Counted from the stretch's first letter, positions 1 to 7,122 are shown. The stretch is 9,884 nucleotides of DNA from an uncultured Ruminococcus sp. (GCA_937880065.1 CALFMA010000447.1:1-9884), one strand, 5' to 3'. Translations and numbers: made by a program. Notes: a model not told the origin generated them from the letters alone.

Positions 1-50
1 AAGCTAGTCCCTCTGAAAAAATACCTGCGTCTTCATATATACATGAAATT
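1..50 (-). other. Possible fragment of a WG-repeat protein (contig-end scrap)
   Basis: Read on the minus strand from base 46 down to base 2, these bases translate without a stop to a peptide containing IYEDAGIFSEGLA. That resembles the 'Y-(D/E)-x-A-x-x-F-S-E-G-L-A' signature of WG-repeat proteins, where it precedes the 'V-x-x-x-G-K-W-G-Y-I-D' core. The core itself is not in the window. The opposite strand, where the next gene's reading frame would need to extend, has in-frame stops at 5, 14 and 44. The fragment is very short, so the family call is tentative and rests on motif resemblance alone. Confidence 0.3.
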
Positions 51-88
51 TTTTCAAAAATTCCGACATTCACCTTGTTTTACAGCCT

Positions 89-1174
89 ATGACAAAGGCT
101 GAGATTCTCAGAAAATGGCTTGCAGACTATGGATATAAAATTGTGTCAGAAAACGGTGTTTCTGAGGGTGAAAAGCTGTATACTGTTATAACTGCTTCTG
201 CAATGCCAGGCTGTGAATCTTTGACTGAATTTGAAGCACTTCGTGGATTTTACAGTGACGATGACGAAGTCGGCAAGATAATTCGTCAGAAAGAAGCTGA
301 AAGACTGTTGAAAGTCAGCAAATCCTTGAAAAAAGCAGGTAAGGTTAATGACGCTGTTCATTATGTGGCTATGGCAAGTCGTATGGTTGAGGGAAGTGAA
401 GATGTTCGTATAAGCGACATTTATTCGTTCCTTGACGAGAAATATCCCCTTTCATTGCAGGAAAGCTGGGATAATTCGGGTTATATAGTTGAATCTGATA
501 GCGAAAAATGCTCAAAGATTTTACTCACATTGGATATTACAAATGATTCTGTTGATGAAGCAGTTAACAAAAAGGCTGACCTTGCTATTTCTCACCACCC
601 TGTGATTTTCAATCCGCTGAAAAAAATACAGGTGGATACCCCTGTTTATAAGCTTGTCAGAAGTGGAATTGGTGCAATTTGTATGCATACAAATCTTGAT
701 ATAGCTGAGGGGGGAACAAATACTGTCATTGTTGGGAAAATAGCTAAAAAACTTGGTATATCGGCAAATATCGAACCTTTAGAGGACTGTGGTTTAGGCT
801 GTATTATTGAACTTGAAAAAGTTGTTAGCTGTGATGAGTTGGCTGAAATTCTCAAAGATATATTTAATATTGAGCGTATAAAAATGAGTATGTATGGCGA
901 ATATATCTTATCAAAAATTGCGATTTGTTCTGGTTCAGGCGGCTCATTATGGAAACTTGCACAAGCCAAAGGTTGCGATGCGCTGATAACAGGGGATGTG
1001 AAGCACGATGTGTGGATTGACGCAAATAACAGCAAATTTACCATTATCGACTGCGGACACTTCCACACGGAAAATCTCGTATTATGGGAACTTCGTCGTG
1101 TTCTTGAAGAAAAATTCCCAATGGTAGATGTGGAAATTTCTGAATCGTCCGTTGACCCCTGTGAATATTATTGA
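89..1174 (+). CDS. TrmK C-terminal region fused in frame to Nif3-like dinuclear metal protein; 5' truncated
   Basis: Residues 1-105 (counted from the ATG at 89) resemble the C-terminal part of TrmK, the tRNA adenine-22 N1 methyltransferase: QPMTKAEILRKWL followed by a charged helical region. The match continues upstream of this ATG to about base 47 (FFKNSDIHLVLQP), where an in-frame TGA at 44-46 ends it. The SAM-binding Rossmann half is therefore absent and 89 is only the first available Met. Residues 107-361 form a whole Nif3/YqfO-like domain of the short type, without the PII-like insert. It has the metal-binding ISHHPVIF (167-174), MHTNLDIAEGG (199-209), TGDVKHD (301-307) and GHFHTEN (323-329). 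trmK and nif3 are usually adjacent separate genes, but here no stop lies between them. A free Nif3 could start at Met99 (base 383), but no Shine-Dalgarno site precedes it. Nif3 proteins bind two metals; their substrate is uncertain. Confidence 0.85.
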   Translation: MTKAEILRKWLADYGYKIVSENGVSEGEKLYTVITASAMPGCESLTEFEALRGFYSDDDEVGKIIRQKEAERLLKVSKSLKKAGKVNDAVHYVAMASRMVEGSEDVRISDIYSFLDEKYPLSLQESWDNSGYIVESDSEKCSKILLTLDITNDSVDEAVNKKADLAISHHPVIFNPLKKIQVDTPVYKLVRSGIGAICMHTNLDIAEGGTNTVIVGKIAKKLGISANIEPLEDCGLGCIIELEKVVSCDELAEILKDIFNIERIKMSMYGEYILSKIAICSGSGGSLWKLAQAKGCDALITGDVKHDVWIDANNSKFTIIDCGHFHTENLVLWELRRVLEEKFPMVDVEISESSVDPCEYY

Positions 1175-1182
1175 GGTGAATG

Positions 1183-2010
1183 ATGAGTATTTTTAATTGT
1201 CCTGTATGCGGCGAAAATCTTGATATATCGGGAAAATCTTACATATGCCCCAATCGCCATACATTTGATATGGCTAAAAGCGGCTATGTAAACCTGCTTC
1301 CTACGAATAACAGCGGAAGCGTTCACGGCGACAATAAGATGATGCTGAGGGCAAGGCGAGAATTCCTTGAAAAAGGCTATTATAAGCCGCTTTGTGATGC
1401 TGTTTGCAAAGTGGTTAGCAAATATTGCGGTGAAAAATCTGTAATACTCGACGCAGGGTGTGGCGAAGGCTATTATACAACTGCTGTAAAAGCAATTTTT
1501 GATAAATCAAATATTGCGGTTGAAATGTACGGAATTGACATATCAAAAGATGCGGTGGATATGGCTGCTAAGAGAAAATCGGGTGTTAATTTTGCTGCTG
1601 CAAGCGTGTTTCATATACCTGCGATGACCAATTCTTGCGATTTGCTTTTGACTATGTTTGCACCTTATTGTGGTGAGGAATATGGCAGGGTTTTGAAAAA
1701 TGGCGGAATTATGGTTATGGCAATTCCGTCAGAAAATCACCTTTGGGAGTTGAAAAGTAAAGTATACGACACTCCCTACAAGAATGAAGTTAAGGATTAT
1801 CAGCTTGACGGATTTGAATTTGTTGGTGCTGAAAAAATCAGCTATACTATGAATATTCCCGAAAATTCGGACATTTTAAGCCTTTTCTCAATGACTCCTT
1901 ACTACTACAAAACAGGAAAAATTGAAAAGGAACGGTTAAATCAGCTGGAAAACCTCGAAACACAGGCGGATTTTGAACTTTTGATTTACAAAAAATTTGC
2001 AAAGGATTGA
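1183..2010 (+). CDS. rlmA: RlmA-family 23S rRNA (guanine-N1) methyltransferase
   Basis: This is a 275-residue protein of the RlmA family, which methylates N1 of a guanine in helix 35 of 23S rRNA (G745 for RlmA-I, G748 for RlmA-II/TlrB). An N-terminal zinc site is visible as C6-x2-C9-x12-C22-x3-H26. The family signatures FDMAKSGYVNLLP (28-40) and GDNKMMLRARREFLEKG (49-65) follow. The class I SAM-binding motif is VILDAGCGEGYYT (87 onward). A second ATG lies 3 nt upstream at 1180. I prefer 1183 because GAGGTG (1173-1178) leaves only 1 nt before 1180 but 4 nt before 1183. The Shine-Dalgarno site overlaps the stop codon of the preceding gene, which suggests co-transcription. A Gram-positive host would favour the RlmA-II type, but the sequence alone does not decide between the two target bases. 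Confidence 0.9.
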   Translation: MSIFNCPVCGENLDISGKSYICPNRHTFDMAKSGYVNLLPTNNSGSVHGDNKMMLRARREFLEKGYYKPLCDAVCKVVSKYCGEKSVILDAGCGEGYYTTAVKAIFDKSNIAVEMYGIDISKDAVDMAAKRKSGVNFAAASVFHIPAMTNSCDLLLTMFAPYCGEEYGRVLKNGGIMVMAIPSENHLWELKSKVYDTPYKNEVKDYQLDGFEFVGAEKISYTMNIPENSDILSLFSMTPYYYKTGKIEKERLNQLENLETQADFELLIYKKFAKD

Positions 2011-2014
2011 TATT

Positions 2015-3766
2015 ATGGCTCTGGACGGAGCGTTTCTCTATACGGTAAAAAATGAACTTATGCAACTCATTGACGGACGTGTTGAAAAAGTATTTCAGCC
2101 CTCCCGTGAGGAAATTGTCATATTCATTCGTACAAGGCTGGGCAGCAAAAAGCTCTATATTTCGTCAAATGCGGGTAGTGCTAGAATTCATATAACTGAA
2201 AAACAGCCTGATAATCCCCAGACTCCACCTATGTTTTGTATGCTGATGCGTAAGAAGTTGGGCAGCGGAAAATTGGTTGGAATTCGTCAGGACGGACTTG
2301 AGCGAATTCTTTTCCTCGATTTTGAATGTGTCAACGAAATTGGCGATATGGTGACGATTACTCTTGCTTGTGAGATTATGGGACGCTGTTCGAACCTCGT
2401 TATCATAGGGGAAAACGGCACGATAATCGACAGTATTAAGCGAGTTGACGAGGAAATGTCCCGTGAAAGACTTATTCTTCCGGGAATGAAGTATACGCTT
2501 CCGCCACGTGATGATAGAATGAATTTCCTTGAAGCTGAGCCTGATGAGATTGTTGAGCGGCTAAAAGCTGCAAATCCTGCTGAACTTTCGAAAGTTTTAA
2601 TCCGCATATTTGAAGGTATATCGCCAATTCTTGCCCGTGAGTGGACTTTTTTTGCAGGCAGAGGTGAGTATCTGCAAAACGATACTATAGAGGGTGATTT
2701 CCTTGACAGGTTGCTGTATATTGTCAAAAAGACGAAACAACAGCTGATTAGTGGCGAATGTTGTTTCTCTGTGGCAAGCACAAAAGATGGTATGTTGAAA
2801 GATTTTTCTTTTATCAGACTTAGTCAATTCGGCAATCTTATGCTTACAAAAGAATTATCAACGGCATCTGAATTACTTGACTATTTCTATTTTGAAAGGG
2901 ACAGAGCAGTTCGCCCTAAACAGCGTGCAAATGACCTTTTCAGGCTTCTTGTAAATCTCACGGAGCGTACTTCAAGGCGAATTACCGCACAACGTGAGGA
3001 ATTGGCAGCCTGTGCGGAAAAGGAACATTTTAAGCTTTGCGGTGATATTATATCCGCCAATATGTATGCAATTAAAAAGGGCGACACATCTCTGATTGCT
3101 GATAATTTCTACGAAGAAGGCTGCCCAAAAATTGCGATTGACCTTGATGAACGCAAATCACCATCGCAAAATGCTCAGCATTACTACAACGAGTATAAAA
3201 AATGTGTAACTGCCGAGGGAATTCTCACCGTTCAGATTGAAAAAGGTGAGGAAGAATTGCAGTATTTAGAGAGTGTTTTTGATGCTCTTACACGTGCGGA
3301 TTCCGAAAATGATATTATTCAGCTTCGTCTTGAATTGCGTGAACAGGGCTATATAAAATCCCTTGGAAACAAGGCTAAACCGCCTAAGGCGTTGCCGCCG
3401 CTGGAGTATAAATCATCGGACGGGTATACAATTTTAGTTGGCAGAAATAATCATCAGAATGACCAGCTGACTATGAAATTTGCCGAAAAATCAGATATAT
3501 GGCTGCACACTCAGAAGATAACAGGTTCCCACGTTATCATCGTAACCGACGGTGAAACTCCCCCTGACAAGACCATTGAGGAGGCGGCAATTATAGCGGC
3601 TTTCAACAGCAAAGGCAGGGGCTCAAATCTTGTACCTGTTGACTATTGCCTTGCGAAATTTGTGAAAAAACCGTCGGGAGCAAAGCCGGGAAAGGTAATT
3701 TTCACCAACTATAAAACAGCCTTTGTAAATCCCGATGAAGAAATAGTGAATAAACTGAAAGTATAA
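2015..3766 (+). CDS. rqcH: RqcH/Rqc2 homolog (NFACT protein), ribosome quality control
   Basis: A 583-residue NFACT protein, full length for bacterial RqcH and also annotated as fibronectin-binding FbpA-like. In Bacillus, RqcH binds stalled 50S-peptidyl-tRNA complexes and recruits tRNA-Ala to add C-terminal alanine tails that mark nascent chains for degradation. The family-typical start MALDGAFLYTVKNEL is preceded by AAAGGA (2001-2006) with good spacing. An in-frame ATG at 1997 would overlap rlmA and adds a non-conserved MQRIDI, so I rejected it. NFACT-N shows GLERILF (94-100) and EIMGRCSNLVI (120-130). A charged middle region (about 300-450) fits the coiled-coil arms. The C-terminal NFACT-R/DUF814 domain has GRNNHQND (about 476-483), then DIWLHTQKITGSHVII. 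Glu96-Arg97 lies where B. subtilis RqcH has the functionally important Asp97-Arg98. The gene starts 4 nt after rlmA ends. Confidence 0.95.
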   Translation: MALDGAFLYTVKNELMQLIDGRVEKVFQPSREEIVIFIRTRLGSKKLYISSNAGSARIHITEKQPDNPQTPPMFCMLMRKKLGSGKLVGIRQDGLERILFLDFECVNEIGDMVTITLACEIMGRCSNLVIIGENGTIIDSIKRVDEEMSRERLILPGMKYTLPPRDDRMNFLEAEPDEIVERLKAANPAELSKVLIRIFEGISPILAREWTFFAGRGEYLQNDTIEGDFLDRLLYIVKKTKQQLISGECCFSVASTKDGMLKDFSFIRLSQFGNLMLTKELSTASELLDYFYFERDRAVRPKQRANDLFRLLVNLTERTSRRITAQREELAACAEKEHFKLCGDIISANMYAIKKGDTSLIADNFYEEGCPKIAIDLDERKSPSQNAQHYYNEYKKCVTAEGILTVQIEKGEEELQYLESVFDALTRADSENDIIQLRLELREQGYIKSLGNKAKPPKALPPLEYKSSDGYTILVGRNNHQNDQLTMKFAEKSDIWLHTQKITGSHVIIVTDGETPPDKTIEEAAIIAAFNSKGRGSNLVPVDYCLAKFVKKPSGAKPGKVIFTNYKTAFVNPDEEIVNKLKV

Positions 3767-3770
3767 TTAT

Positions 3771-4283
3771 ATGAAGCTTAATGAAGAATTTTTTAATCGT
3801 GATGCCCTTGAAGTTGCACCAAATCTGATAGGTAAAATTATTGCACGAAAGCTTGATGACGGCACGATTTTACGTGAAAGAATTGCCGAAACTGAGGTAT
3901 ATCGTGGAGAAGAAGACTTGGGCTGCCACGCCTCAAAGGGACGGACGAAAAGAACTGAGTTGCTCTACGGCGAAAGCGGCATAATTTACGTTTATCTCTG
4001 CTATGGTATGCATTGGCTGATGAATGTCATAACAGGGGAGCGTGAGCAGCCTCAGGGCGTACTTTTCCGCTGTGGTACGGTGAAAAACGGCCCTGCTAAG
4101 CTGACGAAATATTTGCAGATTGACGGCAGTTTCAACGGCGAAAAAATCTGCGGAAATGACCGTGTGTGGATTGAAGATGACGGTTTTCGTCCGAAAATTA
4201 CAACTGCTCCTCGGGTTGGAATTGACTATGCAGGAGAGTATTGGAAGAATGTAAAATGGCGGTATATTGCGGAAAAGGAGTGA
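3771..4283 (+). CDS. 3-methyladenine DNA glycosylase (AAG/MPG family)
   Basis: This 170-residue protein belongs to the AAG/MPG family of monofunctional DNA glycosylases, which excise alkylated and deaminated purines (3-methyladenine, hypoxanthine and others) at the start of base-excision repair. The family core is intact. AETEVYRGEEDLGCH (39-53) supplies Glu42, Tyr44 and His53, aligning with human AAG Glu125, Tyr127 and His136. GRTKRTELLYGESG (57-70) follows. YVYLCYGMHWLMNVITG (73-89) aligns its Tyr78 and Asn85 with the intercalating Tyr162 and Asn169. A typical C-terminal APRVGIDYAGE segment is present. The length is slightly short, as in compact bacterial members. It begins 4 nt after the rqcH stop with only a weak GAAAG Shine-Dalgarno site inside the end of rqcH, so translation may be coupled. 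I see no sequence sign of Ada-type regulation. Confidence 0.93.
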   Translation: MKLNEEFFNRDALEVAPNLIGKIIARKLDDGTILRERIAETEVYRGEEDLGCHASKGRTKRTELLYGESGIIYVYLCYGMHWLMNVITGEREQPQGVLFRCGTVKNGPAKLTKYLQIDGSFNGEKICGNDRVWIEDDGFRPKITTAPRVGIDYAGEYWKNVKWRYIAEKE

Positions 4284-4290
4284 TTTTGTG
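4273..4290 (+). promoter_or_regulatory. Ribosome binding site deciding the GTG start of the AraC gene
   Basis: AAAAGGAG at 4273-4280 lies across the last codons of the glycosylase gene, 7 nt before GTG 4288. It is the only strong Shine-Dalgarno site near this junction and it excludes the TTG at 4267 as start. Confidence 0.8.
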
Positions 4291-5055
4291 AATATCCGTT
4301 CTGTTGGCTGGAATTGCGTTTATGACGGGGATTACAGCTTTTTTCAGAAAGCCGAAAAGGGCATTTTTCTGCTGCTGCTCGCCCGTTCTGAGGTGAAAAT
4401 CGGCGAAAATCTCCTCCCTGCCGATGTTATGGTAATTTTTGACGGAACGCAGGATATTTCCTACTCGGCGGCGGATAATCCTCTTATGTGCCATTGGATT
4501 TGCTTTGAGTTCGAAAGCGAATCTGAAATGGCAGATTTTGCCGATATACCGTACAATCTGCCCTTGCTTTACAGAGATGTTGATTTTATAAGTGAACTTA
4601 TGGGGAATATTACTACGGAATTTTATTCGACTCATAGCCGCAGAATGAAAATAATTGACATTATGATGAAAACGCTGCTTTTCAAATCTGCTGAACGCAG
4701 TCTGAACTCGGAAATTATGGAATCGGCGGTTGACCCCCACTATAATTCCCTTGTGGAACTTCGTGAAAAGATTTACCGAAATCCGCAGATGAAGTGGAAT
4801 GTGGACTCTATGGCGGCGGTTGTGAATATGTCACGCTCCTATTTTCAGCACATTTATCGGGAAATTTTCGGGGTATCCTGTATGACTGACGTGATAAACG
4901 GCAAAATCGAAAAGGCAAAGGAAATTCTCAGCGAAACAGGCTGTACCGTGTCGCAGGTGGCGGCGATGTGCGGATATGAAAATGACGAACATTTTATGCG
5001 ACAATTCAAAAAAATCGTTGGAGTAACTCCAACAGTATACAGAAAAAACAAGTGA
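4288..5055 (+). CDS. AraC-family transcriptional regulator
   Basis: A 255-residue cytoplasmic DNA-binding regulator. The N-terminal half (about 15-110) is compatible with the AraC-type cupin sensor domain (GIFLLLLARSEVKIGENLLP, then a MCHWICFEF strand). The C-terminal about 100 residues contain two helix-turn-helix units, roughly 171-192 (WNVDSMAAVVNMSRSYFQHIYRE) and 219-241. The second carries the classical signature VSQVAAMCGYENDEHFMRQF followed by GVTPTVYRK. I chose the GTG at 4288 because AAAAGGAG (4273-4280) sits 7 nt before it. A TTG at 4267 would add seven non-conserved residues and lies upstream of that ribosome-binding site. The effector and targets cannot be read from the sequence. 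Its place inside the cluster, 4 nt after the glycosylase, does not show that it regulates these genes. No palindromic operator stood out nearby. Confidence 0.92.
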   Translation: MNIRSVGWNCVYDGDYSFFQKAEKGIFLLLLARSEVKIGENLLPADVMVIFDGTQDISYSAADNPLMCHWICFEFESESEMADFADIPYNLPLLYRDVDFISELMGNITTEFYSTHSRRMKIIDIMMKTLLFKSAERSLNSEIMESAVDPHYNSLVELREKIYRNPQMKWNVDSMAAVVNMSRSYFQHIYREIFGVSCMTDVINGKIEKAKEILSETGCTVSQVAAMCGYENDEHFMRQFKKIVGVTPTVYRKNK

Positions 5056-5063
5056 GATTCGAT

Positions 5064-5534
5064 ATGATTAGAAATTTTACAAAAGAAGATGCACAGGAAG
5101 TTTCAGACCTTGTTGCGTTGACTCTCAGAACTACAAATATAAAGGATTATTCTGCGGAACGTATTGAAGCGGATATTCTCATATTCAATGCACAGTATCT
5201 CGTCAATCGTATGAGTTGGACAAATGGCTATGTTTACTGTGACGGTGAGAAAATCGTAGGCTGCGGTTTTATCGGGAATTTCTGGGATAAAAAGGACGAG
5301 GCATGCCTGTTTACGTTCTTTGTTCACCCTGATTATCAGGGGACAGGTATCGGCAGACAGCTTATAAATGCGGTGGAAAATGACGAGTATTTTCTCCGTT
5401 CTAAGCGAATTGAAATCCCTGCTTCTATAACTGCTGTTGAGTTTTACCGCAAATTCGGCTATGACTACAAAAACGGCATAACTGAGCCTGATAATGAACA
5501 GCTGGTGCGGTTGGAGAAGTTCAGAAATATATGA
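5064..5534 (+). CDS. GNAT-family N-acetyltransferase
   Basis: A 156-residue single-domain GNAT acetyltransferase, expected to move an acetyl group from acetyl-CoA to an amine; the substrate is unknown. It begins with the typical MIRNFTKEDAQEVSDLV. Strand beta-4 (ACLFTFFVHPDYQ, 80-92) leads into the acetyl-CoA pyrophosphate loop QGTGIGRQL (92-100). IPASITAVEFYRKFGYDY (118-135) is the usual C-terminal motif B region with its F-Y-x-x-x-G-Y pattern. I chose the ATG at 5064. The alternative GTG at 5052 overlaps the AraC stop and adds four unconserved residues, while GTGAG (5052-5056) can act as a weak Shine-Dalgarno site for 5064. It is the last gene of the tight cluster. No good terminator follows it, only a weak hairpin at 5566-5585 without a T-tract. 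Confidence 0.88.
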   Translation: MIRNFTKEDAQEVSDLVALTLRTTNIKDYSAERIEADILIFNAQYLVNRMSWTNGYVYCDGEKIVGCGFIGNFWDKKDEACLFTFFVHPDYQGTGIGRQLINAVENDEYFLRSKRIEIPASITAVEFYRKFGYDYKNGITEPDNEQLVRLEKFRNI

Positions 5535-5565
5535 AGGTGGATATTGCACAATTGCAGGCAGGTGA

Positions 5566-5585
5566 ATTTGGCTATTTATCCAAAT
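5566..5585 (+). other. Weak hairpin downstream of the GNAT gene
   Basis: ATTTGG (5566-5571) and CCAAAT (5580-5585) form a 6-bp stem with an 8-nt loop. No T-run follows, so it is at best a poor terminator. It is the only hairpin I found between the GNAT stop and the next promoter. Confidence 0.25.
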
Positions 5586-5609
5586 CCCTTTATATTGCAT
5601 TATATTTCC

Positions 5610-5638
5610 TTGATAAATTTCCCATTTTATGATATAAT
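5610..5638 (+). promoter_or_regulatory. Sigma-A promoter for the purine permease
   Basis: TTGATA (5610-5615) and TATAAT (5633-5638) are separated by exactly 17 nt, a near-perfect vegetative promoter. Transcription would begin near 5645, giving a leader of about 70 nt before the permease start codon. Confidence 0.85.
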
Positions 5639-5644
5639 TTTTAA

Positions 5645-5709
5645 AGAGATATATTGTTCGGGAAAAGGTTTGCACCGAGTTCTTGGCAAAGATGAGAAAC
5701 AAGGAGGAG
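5645..5709 (+). promoter_or_regulatory. Structured 5' leader of the permease; class unassigned
   Basis: The leader can fold into an outer stem TTGTT (5654-5658) with AACAA (5698-5702), whose 3' strand abuts the Shine-Dalgarno AGGAGG (5702-5707). Inside it a hairpin CCGA-GTTC-TTGG (5675-5686) can form. This geometry could expose or hide the ribosome-binding site. The conserved purine-riboswitch elements, such as GTTTCTACC, are absent, so no known class can be assigned. The folding is by eye and the stems are short. Confidence 0.3.
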
Positions 5710-5715
5710 TGAAAA

Positions 5716-7080
5716 ATGCTTAATCGTTTGTTTAAACTAAAAGAAAACAACACCAATGTGAAAACCGAAGTTACCGCAGGTATCACTACCTTTATGACTA
5801 TGGCGTATATTCTGGCGGTAAACCCCAGTATTCTGGGCGATGCGGGTATGAATCCAACTGCTGTACTGCTGGCAACCTGTCTTGCGTCCTTTATCGGAAC
5901 AGCCTGTATGGCATTAATGGCAAATATGCCCTTTGCCCTTTCAGCAGGTATGGGACTTAATGCTTTTCTCGCATATACCGTTGTAATCGGATTTGGCTAT
6001 TCGTGGCAGACAGCTTTGTTTGCGGTATTTATCGAGGGTATAATATTTATTGTCCTTTCACTTACCAATGTAAGAGAGGCAATTTTCAACGCTATTCCCT
6101 TATCCCTTAAACACGCTGTATCCGTGGGAATAGGCTTATTTATCGCCTTTATCGGCTTGCAGAATGCAGGACTTGCTGTTGATAACTCATCGACGCTTGT
6201 TTCTATTGTAAGTTTCCGTGAAAACTTCACAACCTCAGGTATATGTGCATTACTGGCGGTTATCGGAACATTCCTTACAGCTATACTTTATATAAAGAAG
6301 TTCAAGGGCTCAATTCTTATCGGTATTCTTGCAACATGGATTCTCGGCATACTTTGTCAGCTTACAGGAATTTACACAGTAGATGCTGAAAACGGTTACT
6401 ATTCACTTCTTCCTACATTTGCAATAACTGATTTTTCAAGTCTTGGTGACACTTTCGGTCAGTGCTTTAAAATAGATTTCGGCAGCGTGGGTATTTTTAA
6501 CTTCATTGTTATTATTTTCTCATTCCTTTTTGTTGACTTGTTTGATACACTTGGTACTCTTATTGGAGTTGCAACAAAGGCTGATATGCTTGATAAAGAG
6601 GGCAGACTGCCGAAAATCCGTCCTGCACTTCTTGCAGATGCAATTGCAACAACATCGGGAGCTGTTCTCGGAACTTCCACTACAACTACATTTGTTGAGT
6701 CCTCAGCAGGTGTTGCAGCCGGAGGAAAAACAGGTCTGACAGCACTTACAACAGCTATTTTATTCTTGCTGTCAATGTTTTTTGCACCTATTTTCACAGC
6801 AATTCCGTCATTTGCAACTGCTCCTGCTCTGCTTGTTGTAGGATTTCTGATGTTCAGCAATATCGCAGAACTCAAACTTACAGAGGAGAACTACACATCA
6901 GCAATTCCCGCATATCTTTGTATAATTGCAATGCCTTTGTTTTACAGTATTTCCGAGGGTATTTCCATAGGCGTAATTTCCTATGTGCTTTTTAACCTTG
7001 TTTGCGGAAAGGCTAAAAAAGTAAATCCTGTAATGTATGTACTTGCGGTACTGTTCATTCTGAAATATATTTTCTTATAA
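5716..7080 (+). CDS. NCS2/AzgA-family purine (adenine/guanine/hypoxanthine) permease
   Basis: A 454-residue integral membrane transporter of the AzgA branch of the NCS2 family, related to B. subtilis PbuG/PbuO and E. coli GhxP/PurP. These are proton-coupled importers of purine bases for salvage. The diagnostic N-terminal motif is GITTFMTMAYILAVNP (22-37). ALSAGMGLNAFLAYTV (74-89) follows, and the signature GTSTTTTFVESSAGVAAGG (319 onward) includes Glu328, in the region expected to contact the base. Hydrophobic segments recur along the whole length, consistent with the 12 to 14 helices of the fold. AAGGAGGAG (5701-5709) gives an excellent start at 5716. The gene is a single transcription unit with its own promoter, a short leader and a strong terminator. 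The preferred base (guanine/hypoxanthine or adenine) cannot be told from the sequence, so I give no symbol. Confidence 0.93.
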   Translation: MLNRLFKLKENNTNVKTEVTAGITTFMTMAYILAVNPSILGDAGMNPTAVLLATCLASFIGTACMALMANMPFALSAGMGLNAFLAYTVVIGFGYSWQTALFAVFIEGIIFIVLSLTNVREAIFNAIPLSLKHAVSVGIGLFIAFIGLQNAGLAVDNSSTLVSIVSFRENFTTSGICALLAVIGTFLTAILYIKKFKGSILIGILATWILGILCQLTGIYTVDAENGYYSLLPTFAITDFSSLGDTFGQCFKIDFGSVGIFNFIVIIFSFLFVDLFDTLGTLIGVATKADMLDKEGRLPKIRPALLADAIATTSGAVLGTSTTTTFVESSAGVAAGGKTGLTALTTAILFLLSMFFAPIFTAIPSFATAPALLVVGFLMFSNIAELKLTEENYTSAIPAYLCIIAMPLFYSISEGISIGVISYVLFNLVCGKAKKVNPVMYVLAVLFILKYIFL

Positions 7081-7084
7081 TCAT

Positions 7085-7122
7085 AAAACGGCAGGGTTTC
7101 AAAATGGAAATCCTGCCGTTTT
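7085..7122 (+). terminator. Intrinsic terminator after the permease (possibly bidirectional)
   Basis: A 16-bp stem (7085-7100 with 7107-7122, one G-T wobble) closes a 6-nt loop. It starts with AAAACGGCAGG and ends with CCTGCCGTTTT, so it has a GC-rich core with an A-run before it and a T-run after it. It begins four bases after the permease stop codon. Confidence 0.93.

Noticed and set aside
1997..2014. Upstream ATG for rqcH
   Set aside because: It lies inside the end of rlmA, adds residues not found in RqcH proteins, and the Shine-Dalgarno site points to 2015, where the conserved MALDG begins.
4198..4740. Minus-strand frame of 180 codons over the glycosylase/AraC junction
   Set aside because: It covers two recognised genes on the other strand and shows no domain of its own.
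5645..5715. Classical purine (guanine/adenine) or preQ1-I riboswitch before the permease
   Set aside because: The conserved core sequences (for example GTTTCTACC and CCGTAAAT for purine, or the preQ1-I A-rich tail) are not present, so only an unassigned leader is reported.
5103..5786. Long minus-strand frame of 227 codons across the GNAT gene and permease promoter
   Set aside because: It overlaps a well-supported acetyltransferase and a consensus promoter, has no family resemblance and no ribosome binding site; it is an antisense shadow.
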